A stretch of DNA of 64,000 nucleotides from Myxococcota bacterium. Its GTDB lineage: Bacteria; Myxococcota; JAJVIH01. This document shows positions 44,647-52,827 of this stretch, piece by piece. Numbering within the stretch: the stretch's first letter is position 1; each line of letters begins with the position of its first letter. The position numbers and the translations under genes are program-made. The notes beneath the pieces were generated by a model that made no database searches, was not told the origin of the DNA, and saw nothing but the letters and a program-made list of their open reading frames with translations. The stretch is from positions 62,001 through 126,000 of the forward strand of contig JAJVIH010000004.1 of assembly GCA_022072125.1 (NCBI GenBank), given 5' to 3'.

Positions 44647-47427
44647 ATGCCGTTGGGACTGGCTGACATTCGTGCGCGGGCCCGTGAGTTCGCCAACGCA
44701 TGGCGTGAAGCCGCTGGCGAGCGCGCGGATGCCCAGACTTTCTGGAACGAGTTCTTCGCCGTGTTTGGCATCCGGCGGCGCAGCGTGGCGGCGTATGAAT
44801 ACGCCGTGCGGAACCTGAAGGAACAATATGACCGCATAGACTTGCTCTGGAAAGGGATGCTGCTCGTGGAACACAAATCCCGCGGAGCCAGCCTCTCCAA
44901 GGCCGCCACCCAGGCCATGAATTACATTCCCCTCCTGCCAGAAGAAGAACGCCCGCGCTATCTGCTGGTGTCCGATTTCGCCCGTTTTGAACTGACGGAT
45001 CTGGACCGGGGAACCGTGCATCACTTTCTGCTGGAGGATTTTCCAGGCCATGTGGAAAAACTGGGGTTCATCGCAGGTTACCAGGAACATCATTTTGATG
45101 ATCTTGATCCGGTCAATCTGCAAGCGGTCCGGTTGATCAGCCAGTTGCGCGACGCCTTGGAGGATGGCGGCTATCGCGGTCATTCGCTCGAACGAATGCT
45201 TGTGCGGGTGCTGTTTTGCCTTTTCGCGGATCACACAGGCATTTTCGAGCGAAATCTGTTTGGCCTATTGGTGGAAGGGTCTGGAGAAGATGGCCGGAAT
45301 CTCGGACCCATGCTCGCCCAGTTTTTTGAGATTCTGAATACCCCGCCAGAATCCCGCCAATCACGTCTCGATGAAACCCTGGCCGGTCTTCCCTTTGTCA
45401 ATGGAGGTCTCTTCGAGGAGCAACTGGGCATTCCGGCATTCAACCGGGCGATGCGCGGAGAACTGTTGCGTTGCACGCGCTTCGATTGGAGCCAGATTTC
45501 CCCCGCGATTTTTGGAGCGTTGTTCCAGTCGGTGATCGAACCAAGGGATCGCAGGAAGATCGGCGCCCATTATACATCGGAAAAGGACATCATGAAGGTC
45601 ATCAAGCCGCTATTTCTGGATGACCTGCGCGCGGAATTTGAAAAGGTCAAGGGTAGTCCGGCCCGTCTGAAAGACTTCCACCGCAAACTTTCGGGTATTC
45701 GTCTGCTGGATCCGGCGTGCGGCTGCGGAAATTTCCTTGTGGTTGCATACCGCGAACTTCGTCTTCTGGAAATGGACGTGTTGACGGCGATGCGCGGGAA
45801 CCAGCTTGAACTCGATATCCGCGAGATGAGCAAGGTGGATGTGGACGCCATGGCTGGCATCGAGATCCAGGAGTGGCCATGCCGCATCGCCGAGGTGGCT
45901 CTGTGGCTTACCGATCACCAGATGAATCTGAAGCTCTCGGCCAGGTTCGGACAGTATTTTGTCCGCCTGCCGTTGTTGAAATCACCGCGCATCGTGCTTG
46001 GCAACGCCTTGAGACTGGACTGGAACAGTGTTCTTCCGCGCGAGCAGTGTCACGCCGTGCTCGGCAATCCGCCATTTGTTGGGGCCAAATACATGAGCGC
46101 GGAACAGCGGATGGATATGAGGCCGCTGGTGGAGAACGTCCGCAATGGCGGCTTGCTGGATTACGTTTGCGGGTGGTATCTCAAGGCCGCGAAATATATT
46201 CATGGCACGGCGATTCCCTGTTCCTTTGTTTCCACCAACTCCATCTGCCAGGGAGAGCAGGCGGGAGTATTGTGGCGTGAACTGATGGAACATTGGGGGG
46301 TTCGCATCCAGTTCGGCTACCAGACCTTTCCCTGGGATAACGAAGCTTCCCACAAGGCGCATGTGCATGTGGTGATCATCGGATTCCGCGCCCATGAGCC
46401 CCCATGGAGGCTGTTGTTTGAGTTGGGACCAGGAGGTGAATTCACGAGCACTCCGGTCAACCGGATCAATTCCTATCTGGTGGACGGACCAAATATCTAT
46501 ATCGAAAACCGCGGGCGTCCCTTGTGCGGCGTTCCAGAGATAGGCATTGGCAACAAACCCATTGACGACGGCCAGTATCTGTTCAAGGAAGAGGAGAAGG
46601 AAGAGTTCCTGAAGCTGGAGCCTGCCGCGGCGAGATTTTTCCGCCCCTGGGTGGGCGCGGAAGAGTTTATCCATGGCCATCAGCGCTGGTGTCTGTATCT
46701 TGCCGATTATTCGCTGGAAGATCTGAAGCAGTATCCCCATGTCATGGAACGGGTGAAAAAGGTCCAGACCTTTCGCAAAGCCAGCAAAAGCGAACCCACG
46801 AAACTGCTTGCCAACACACCGCTCAGATTTCATGTCAACAACGCGCCAGACCGGCGGTATTTGGTCATTCCCAAAACCTCTTCCGAACTGCGGAAATACA
46901 TTCCCATTGGATATCTCAAGCCAAGAGTGCTGACGGGAGACGCCTGTTTTATTCTTCCAGAGGCGGACCTGTTCGCATTTGGCATACTGACTTCCGCAAT
47001 GCACATGGCGTGGGTCAGGCAGGTATGTGGCCGTTTGAAAAGCGACTGCCGCTATTCGATCAAACTCGTATACAACAACTTTCCATGGCCCAAAGGGATG
47101 AGCGAGGCGCGCCGGAACATGGTGATGCGCAGGGCTCAGGCAGTGCTTGATGTCCGCGCCCGCTATCCGAAGAAAAGCTATGATGACTTATATGATCCGC
47201 TGCTCAATCCGGCTGACCTTGTGAAGGCGCACCACGCGCTGGATATCGCCGTGGATCGCTGCTACCGGGACAAGCCTTTCCGCTCAGACCGCGAGCGGGT
47301 GGAGTTCCTGTTTGAACTATACTGGAAATACTCCAATCCGTTGATGGCGGAAGCTGAAGACTCCAATGGCCGCCCCAGGAAGCGGGCGGCAAACAACATG
47401 GTGAAAGAAAACAGCGGCGGGAACTAG
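44647..47427 (+). CDS. MmeI-like type IIL restriction-modification enzyme
   Basis: A 926-residue single-chain enzyme combining endonuclease and N6-adenine methyltransferase. The N-terminal nuclease has the MmeI motif D-x9-E-x-K as D65...E75-H-K77 (IDLLWKGMLLVEHKSRG). A helical connector leads to the methyltransferase: motif X KIGAHYTSEKDIMKVI, motif I LDPACGCGNF (D355-F363) and motif IV NPPF (474-477). The remaining ~450 residues hold the target recognition domain and C-terminus. MmeI is 919 residues. Such enzymes methylate one strand and cut about 20 bp away. Start ATG 44647 has GGAG 7 nt upstream. It stands alone, and its stop overlaps the convergent alaS stop in CTAG. Confidence 0.93.
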   Translation: MPLGLADIRARAREFANAWREAAGERADAQTFWNEFFAVFGIRRRSVAAYEYAVRNLKEQYDRIDLLWKGMLLVEHKSRGASLSKAATQAMNYIPLLPEEERPRYLLVSDFARFELTDLDRGTVHHFLLEDFPGHVEKLGFIAGYQEHHFDDLDPVNLQAVRLISQLRDALEDGGYRGHSLERMLVRVLFCLFADHTGIFERNLFGLLVEGSGEDGRNLGPMLAQFFEILNTPPESRQSRLDETLAGLPFVNGGLFEEQLGIPAFNRAMRGELLRCTRFDWSQISPAIFGALFQSVIEPRDRRKIGAHYTSEKDIMKVIKPLFLDDLRAEFEKVKGSPARLKDFHRKLSGIRLLDPACGCGNFLVVAYRELRLLEMDVLTAMRGNQLELDIREMSKVDVDAMAGIEIQEWPCRIAEVALWLTDHQMNLKLSARFGQYFVRLPLLKSPRIVLGNALRLDWNSVLPREQCHAVLGNPPFVGAKYMSAEQRMDMRPLVENVRNGGLLDYVCGWYLKAAKYIHGTAIPCSFVSTNSICQGEQAGVLWRELMEHWGVRIQFGYQTFPWDNEASHKAHVHVVIIGFRAHEPPWRLLFELGPGGEFTSTPVNRINSYLVDGPNIYIENRGRPLCGVPEIGIGNKPIDDGQYLFKEEEKEEFLKLEPAAARFFRPWVGAEEFIHGHQRWCLYLADYSLEDLKQYPHVMERVKKVQTFRKASKSEPTKLLANTPLRFHVNNAPDRRYLVIPKTSSELRKYIPIGYLKPRVLTGDACFILPEADLFAFGILTSAMHMAWVRQVCGRLKSDCRYSIKLVYNNFPWPKGMSEARRNMVMRRAQAVLDVRARYPKKSYDDLYDPLLNPADLVKAHHALDIAVDRCYRDKPFRSDRERVEFLFELYWKYSNPLMAEAEDSNGRPRKRAANNMVKENSGGN

Positions 47428-50060
47428 CCAATGAGCCCGTAAACCGCTTCCAGCGCCTTCGGCAACTCACCGGCGTTGGGGCCGCCCGCCTGGGCGAAGT
47501 CAGCCCGGCCGCCGCCCTTGCCGCCCACCATCGCCGCAAGCTGTTTGACAATTTCCCCCGCCTGGAAACGGTGGGTCAGATCGCTGGTCACGCCCGCCAC
47601 CAGGGTCGCCTTGCCATCAGCCACGGCGCCGACGACCACCACGCCGGATTTGATCCGGTCCTTCCAGTGATCCACCTGTTCGCGCAGGCTTTTGATGTCC
47701 GCAACCGGGGACAGACGGCTGACCACCTTGATCCCATTGACCTCGCGCTCCGAACCGGAGGCGTCTCCGCCGCCGCGCGCCAACTGGCGTTGCAGGTTTT
47801 CAATCTCGCGCTGGAGGCTTTTCTGCTGTTCCAGCAGGCGTTCGATGGATTTCGGCAACTCCCTGGGCGCGGTTTTGAGCTGGCGCGCCGCCTGCATGAG
47901 CAGATCATCCATTTCGCGCTGGTGACGGGCGAAGCCCACGCCAGTGACCGCCTCGATGCGCCGCACGCCCGCCGCCACGGCGCCGTCGGAGACGATATGG
48001 AAGAAGCCGATATCACCCGTGCGCGCGACATGGGTGCCGCCGCAAAGTTCGATGGATTCGGGAGAAACCTGCACCACGCGCACCACGTCGCCGTATTTTT
48101 CCCCGAATAGCGCCATGGCGCCGCGCGCGCGGGCTTCGTCCATTCCGGTTTCATCCGTGTGGACATCAAAGTTGCCGCGGATGCGCTCGTTCACCAGGTC
48201 TTCGATTTCCCGTGTCTGTGCGGCGGTCAGGGGCTCGAAGTGCGTGTAATCGAAGCGCAGGCGATCCGGTGAAACCAGCGATCCAGCCTGTTTGACATGG
48301 TCGCCCAGCACCTCGCGCAGCGCCCAGTGCAGCAGGTGTGTCGCGGAGTGATTGGCGCGGGTGGCGGCGCGGCGGGGGCTGTCCACGCGCAGGGTCAGGA
48401 CATCTCCCTTGCGCAGGGCGCCCGCGGTGACGGTCGCTTGATGGATATGCAGGTCCGGGGCGGGTTTGCGGGTGTCTGTAATCCGCAGGGTGACCTCCGC
48501 TTCGCCGTTGGCGGGAACGACCGCGTAGCCGGTGTCGCCCACCTGTCCGCCGGACTCGGCGTAGAAGGGCGTCGCGTCGGTGATGAATTCGATCCGGTCG
48601 CCCGTGGCCGCGGAATCCGTCAGCGCGCCATCACGGATGATCGCCAGCACGCGGCCGCTGGCGACCTCGTGGGTGTGTCCAAGGAATGCGGTGGGACCAG
48701 TGATTTCACGGGCCTGTTTGTACACGCCTTCAACGGCGGCGTCGCCCGCCTTGAAATCACCGCCGCGATTTCGTTGCTCCTCCATATGGAGATCAAATCC
48801 GGCTTCGTCCACGCCCAGGCCATGTTCGCCGGCGATGACCTGGGTCAGGTCCAGCGGAAATCCGTAGGTGTCATACAGGGTGAAGGCGGTTTTTCCCGGG
48901 AGCACCTGACCGCCGTCCTTGCGGACCGATGCAATCGCTTCTTCCAGCAGGGTGATGCCATGCTTGAGGGTTTTGCGGAAGCGGGTTTCCTCCTGAATGA
49001 CCACCTTTTCAATGAAAGAGCGGTTGTCGCGCAGTTCGGGGTAATGCTCCTGCATGAAATCGCAGACGGTCAGACAGGCCCGGTGAAAAAACGGCTCCTT
49101 GAATCCCAGGCGATCTCCGTGGCGGATGGCGCGGCGCATCACCCGGCGCAGGACATATCCGCGCCCTTCGTTGGAGGGAATGATCCCTTCGCCGATCAAG
49201 AACGCCGCCGCCCGGCTGTGATCGGCGATGACGCGCATGGACACGTCATCTTCGCTGTCTTCGCCGTAGGATTTGCCCGCCAGTCTGGAAACATCCTGGA
49301 TAATGGGCTGGAACAGATCGGTGTCGTAATTGCTTTCGACCCCCTGAACGACCGAAGCGATGCGCTCCAGTCCCATGCCCGTGTCAATGGATGGGCGGGG
49401 CAGGGGGCTTAGTTCCCCCCTGGCGTTCCGGTCATATTGCATGAACACGAGGTTCCAGATCTCCAGCAGACGCTCCGAACCGAAGATAGCCGGACCGCCG
49501 GGGCCGTGAGCGGGGCCTTTGTCCCAATGGATTTCGGAACAGGGTCCACACGGTCCGGTTTCACCCATGGCCCAGAAATTGTCCGCTTCTCCCAGCCGTC
49601 CGATGCGCTCCTCCGGAACGCCGATCACGTCGCGCCACAGGTTGTACGCCTCATCATCGGCCTGGAATACGGTGACATAGAGCCGGTCCTTGGGCAGGCC
49701 GAGATCGCCGGTCAACAATTCCCAGGCGTATTCAATGGCTTCCCGCTTGAAATAATCGCCGAAGGAAAAATTCCCCAACATTTCAAAGAAGGTATGGTGA
49801 CGCGGGGTGCGGCCCACGTTTTCGAGGTCGTTGTGCTTGCCAGAGACCCGCAGGCATTTCTGGCTGGTGGCGGCGCGGGTGTATTCGCGTTTCTCGCGGC
49901 CGAGAAAGAGGTCCTTGAACTGCACCATTCCCGCGTTGGTGAAGAGCAGGGTGGGGTCATTGGAAGGACGCAGCCCCGATGACTGCACAGGACGGTGTCC
50001 CTTGCGCTCGAAGCAGGAGAGGAACCGGGTGCGGATTTCGCTGGCGGACAATTTGTTCAT
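47424..50060 (-). CDS. alaS: alanyl-tRNA synthetase
   Basis: An 878-residue class II synthetase that charges tRNA-Ala. The N-terminal catalytic domain shows RTRFLSCFERKGH, PTLLFTNAGMVQFKD and GETGPCGPCSEIHWD. The editing domain carries the zinc motif HSATHLLHWALREVLG and CGGTHVARTGDIGFF. The C-Ala oligomerisation domain ends GGKGGGRADFAQAGG, the usual conserved glycine-rich motif. The start ATG 50060 gives the standard MNKLSASEIRTRFL. It converges on the MmeI-like gene. Confidence 0.97.
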   Translation of the reverse strand: MNKLSASEIRTRFLSCFERKGHRPVQSSGLRPSNDPTLLFTNAGMVQFKDLFLGREKREYTRAATSQKCLRVSGKHNDLENVGRTPRHHTFFEMLGNFSFGDYFKREAIEYAWELLTGDLGLPKDRLYVTVFQADDEAYNLWRDVIGVPEERIGRLGEADNFWAMGETGPCGPCSEIHWDKGPAHGPGGPAIFGSERLLEIWNLVFMQYDRNARGELSPLPRPSIDTGMGLERIASVVQGVESNYDTDLFQPIIQDVSRLAGKSYGEDSEDDVSMRVIADHSRAAAFLIGEGIIPSNEGRGYVLRRVMRRAIRHGDRLGFKEPFFHRACLTVCDFMQEHYPELRDNRSFIEKVVIQEETRFRKTLKHGITLLEEAIASVRKDGGQVLPGKTAFTLYDTYGFPLDLTQVIAGEHGLGVDEAGFDLHMEEQRNRGGDFKAGDAAVEGVYKQAREITGPTAFLGHTHEVASGRVLAIIRDGALTDSAATGDRIEFITDATPFYAESGGQVGDTGYAVVPANGEAEVTLRITDTRKPAPDLHIHQATVTAGALRKGDVLTLRVDSPRRAATRANHSATHLLHWALREVLGDHVKQAGSLVSPDRLRFDYTHFEPLTAAQTREIEDLVNERIRGNFDVHTDETGMDEARARGAMALFGEKYGDVVRVVQVSPESIELCGGTHVARTGDIGFFHIVSDGAVAAGVRRIEAVTGVGFARHQREMDDLLMQAARQLKTAPRELPKSIERLLEQQKSLQREIENLQRQLARGGGDASGSEREVNGIKVVSRLSPVADIKSLREQVDHWKDRIKSGVVVVGAVADGKATLVAGVTSDLTHRFQAGEIVKQLAAMVGGKGGGRADFAQAGGPNAGELPKALEAVYGLIG

Positions 50061-50122
50061 GGCGGTGAAAAAAGCGCGCCGCGGGGCGGCGCGCAGGTAA
50101 GGGGTTCAGCGGTTGCTCACGC

Positions 50123-51514
50123 CTATCGGCATTTCAGGCCTTCCCGGGGGCCGCAGTTGCGCCCGATGAAACAGGCGCCGTTCTGGCATTTCGTGGGCGT
50201 GGGAACCTGCGGACAGTCGCGATCCTGGTTGCACAGACAGAAACCATTGGCGCTGCCTTCCTGCAGGTAACACTTGCGGTTGTTCGGACATTGCGCGTCG
50301 GTGCGGCAGGATGCGCCCGGGGGCACCAGTGTGATGGCGTAGCATTCAAACCCGCTGGGGCATTGACCGGTGGCCTCGCAGTCGGTTCCGCAGAAGCCCG
50401 CGGTGGTCGCGGTGCCTTCCAGGCAGCGGTTGTTCTGTCCTGGTTGCTGGCAGGTGCGATCGCCCGTCAGGCCGCCGCAGGATTTGCACAAGGGGGTGGT
50501 GGTCAATGCGTTCACGCAGCTTCCAACGCAGTCCTTGCCGCCAGTGGTTTTGCCGTTGTCGCAGATGTCATTGCCGGATTTGCAGAAGCTGCCGAACGGG
50601 CACTGGTCCTTGTCATTGCATTTGCCGTCGCCCAGGCACTGGCCGTTCACGCAGGGTTGCCCCAGCGGGCAGTCGCCATTGATCTTGCAGCCCGGTTTGC
50701 AGGTGTTGTCGCCGGGATTGCAGACTTGCCCCAGGGCGCAGTGGATGTCCTTGGTGCAGGTTCCCACCGAGGAGCAGATCCCCACATCGGGAGCGCAGAA
50801 AAGACCGCCGGCGCAGTCCGCGGTGCGTTCGCAGGCGACCTGCTTCTGGCAGAAACCAAATTCATTGCAGAACTCGCCCTTCGAGCAGCCTTCGTCGCCC
50901 GTGCATTTGCAGCGTCCGTTGTCCTTGTCGCAGGCGCGGCCCTTGGGAAAATCGTTGCTGACGCATTGATCATCGGAGTCGCAGAGGCATTCCTTCTTGG
51001 CGGGATCATATTTGCCGCCCTTGGGGCAACAGGCCGAACCGCCGGCGCAGACGCATTTGTCCAGCGTCGCTTCGTAGCGGAAACCGGCGCCGCAGCATGA
51101 ATCGGACTTGCAGACGCATTTGTTGCGATCCGCGCTGTAGGTGAATCCGGACGGACAACAGGCGTCGCGCTTGCAGACGCATTTGTTGACCGAGATATCC
51201 CAGAAGTACCCTTCCTCCTCGCTGCAGCATTGGGGACCAAAACAGAGGCATTTGCCGGTTTCGACCTGGCATTTCGCCACGCCCTTGCCTTCCGGATCAC
51301 AGGCTTCATCCGCCGTGCATTTGCATTCGCCAGAGGATGATTCGCAGGTGAATCCATCAGGGCAGGTGGCGCGGCCGGTGCCGCATTTGATTTGCTGCTT
51401 GATGGAGTCTCCCGTTGCGGGGCCCGTTGATTCTTCACAGGCGGAGAGCAACAGCCCCGCCGCCAGGGCGGTCAGAAAAACGCCGGATTTCATGGGATTC
51501 AGATGGCTCAACAT
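50123..51514 (-). CDS. cysteine-rich lipoprotein with tandem CC repeats
   Basis: A 463-residue predicted lipoprotein with signal MKSGVFLTALAAGLLLSACE (lipobox LSAC). I count 69 cysteines in the body including the lipobox. The N-terminal third has four tandem ~22-24-residue units of the type CVC-x4-CC-xxG-x-Y (50980-51257). The rest has Dickkopf- or EGF-like C-x(4-6)-C spacing, for example GDCPLGQPCVNGQCLGDGKC. Such proteins occur in Myxococcota and are surface or outer-membrane lipoproteins of unknown function. Start ATG 51514 is one of three close choices. It follows the vWA lipoprotein by 16 nt. Confidence 0.85.
   Translation of the reverse strand: MLSHLNPMKSGVFLTALAAGLLLSACEESTGPATGDSIKQQIKCGTGRATCPDGFTCESSSGECKCTADEACDPEGKGVAKCQVETGKCLCFGPQCCSEEEGYFWDISVNKCVCKRDACCPSGFTYSADRNKCVCKSDSCCGAGFRYEATLDKCVCAGGSACCPKGGKYDPAKKECLCDSDDQCVSNDFPKGRACDKDNGRCKCTGDEGCSKGEFCNEFGFCQKQVACERTADCAGGLFCAPDVGICSSVGTCTKDIHCALGQVCNPGDNTCKPGCKINGDCPLGQPCVNGQCLGDGKCNDKDQCPFGSFCKSGNDICDNGKTTGGKDCVGSCVNALTTTPLCKSCGGLTGDRTCQQPGQNNRCLEGTATTAGFCGTDCEATGQCPSGFECYAITLVPPGASCRTDAQCPNNRKCYLQEGSANGFCLCNQDRDCPQVPTPTKCQNGACFIGRNCGPREGLKCR
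50980..51257 (-). repeat. tandem cysteine repeat array within the lipoprotein
   Basis: Four consecutive protein-level units of about 22-24 residues, each reading CVC (or CLC), then four residues, CC, two residues, G and an aromatic residue. Key units are CLCFGPQCC, CVCKRDACC, CVCKSDSCC and CVCAGGSACC. The DNA is diverged but clearly homologous between units. It lies within the gene at 50123-51514. Confidence 0.75.
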
Positions 51515-51530
51515 GTTCAGCATTTCCCCA

Positions 51531-52556
51531 TCAGGTCGGCTTTTTGCCAAGCAGCGTGTAGCTGATCTTCACCGTGGCGTTGGATTTCGGGATGGAATTG
51601 CGGGCGAAGACGACCACGTTCTTGTCGGCCTGATAGGACCAGGCGGGCGGGTCAACCTGCTTGCCATCCACTTCCACCCGGAGGGTGTCGGGTTCCGGAG
51701 CGTCGGACAGCGGGAATCGTTCCTTCAGGCCCGCCGCGCTGAATCCAAGGCTTTCCAGGTCTTTCGAGAAGTCCGACGCGCAGAGATTGCCCTGCAGTCC
51801 GCCGGTGCGTTTGGCCAGATCGGAAAACCGGGCGCCAACCTGGGTGCCCTGCGGGCAACCGCCAAACGGGATTACAATCCCGGAGATGCTGATGATATTT
51901 TCATTGCCGGGACCCTTCAACTGCTCGAAGAACCGGTAATAATGTTCGATGGGGCCCGGGCTTTTGTCGTCTTCATCGGACACGAAAATGATGAACAGCG
52001 CCGCCTCGGGACGCAGAAATCCCTTGTTGACTCCAGTGATGAGGGGAGGGGTGAGCGCCCGTACGGCGGCGGTGAATCCCTGCTCATCGGCGTTGCCGGT
52101 GGAAGGCAGTTTGACGTTCGCCGCGAAGAGCGCCTCGCGGTTCTGCATGGAAGAAGTGATGATCTTGGTGGAGCCCTGAAGCGCGCCCTGGCGTCCCGGC
52201 GTCTGCAGGTCCATGTCGGTGACGCCAAGCTGGTAATCCACGCCGCTCGACTCCATGAAGGAGATGAACGATTTGAAGTTGGCGGCGAGTTTTTCCTGTT
52301 CGTCCTTCATGGTGGGCGAACTGTCAATCACCCACAGGATATCCACCTTGGCGGCGCGCTGGCGGAAGAAGTCGGCGCGGTCCGTCGGCTCTTGGACTTC
52401 CGGTTCAACCTTGTCGGGAACCGCCTCCTCGGGCTTCTGTTTTTCAATTTCAACCTGGCGGGTCTGGGCTTGCACCAAGACCAGGTCATCTTCGCATGCG
52501 GCCAGAATTGAAGCCGCCGCGAGAAATACGCCTGCCAGAACGATGGACGGTTTCAT
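51531..52556 (-). CDS. vWA-domain lipoprotein
   Basis: A 341-residue predicted lipoprotein (signal MKPSIVLAGVFLAAASILAAC, lipobox LAAC). After a charged Pro/Glu-rich linker comes a von Willebrand factor A domain: strand VDILWVIDSSPTM carries the D-S-S-P-T version of the metal-dependent adhesion site, followed by FKSFISFMESSGVDYQLGV and the FIIFVSDEDD strand. The C-terminal ~90 residues form a beta-rich segment. The start ATG 52556 has AAGGAAAG upstream. It is directly upstream of the Cys-rich lipoprotein gene, so the two likely form a surface complex. Confidence 0.85.
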   Translation of the reverse strand: MKPSIVLAGVFLAAASILAACEDDLVLVQAQTRQVEIEKQKPEEAVPDKVEPEVQEPTDRADFFRQRAAKVDILWVIDSSPTMKDEQEKLAANFKSFISFMESSGVDYQLGVTDMDLQTPGRQGALQGSTKIITSSMQNREALFAANVKLPSTGNADEQGFTAAVRALTPPLITGVNKGFLRPEAALFIIFVSDEDDKSPGPIEHYYRFFEQLKGPGNENIISISGIVIPFGGCPQGTQVGARFSDLAKRTGGLQGNLCASDFSKDLESLGFSAAGLKERFPLSDAPEPDTLRVEVDGKQVDPPAWSYQADKNVVVFARNSIPKSNATVKISYTLLGKKPT

Positions 52557-52827
52557 GGTTCTTTCCTTACTGAACCCAGGGAATTGACTTCCGGATGCAC
52601 CCTCGAAACGCAAATTTGCCCCGCACCCGGGCCAAAGGTCAAACAATAGAAAACGAATCCCCGCCGCAGGTCAAACTTATGCCGCCTGAAACAGGTTGAA
52701 CAGGAGCCGCCCGGTTTCATGGAACATGCCGGAAGGGTTGCGCGGGACGCGGCGTTCCGGGTAAAACTCCGCGATTTTTCCGGGGCCAGCTTATCCAGAC
52801 AACCTGCAAGGCGGGGATGAATTCGCC

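Noticed and set aside
42579-44918. 779-residue minus-strand frame opposite the hydrolase
   Set aside because: Shadow of the hydrolase gene; it also runs into the MmeI-like gene.
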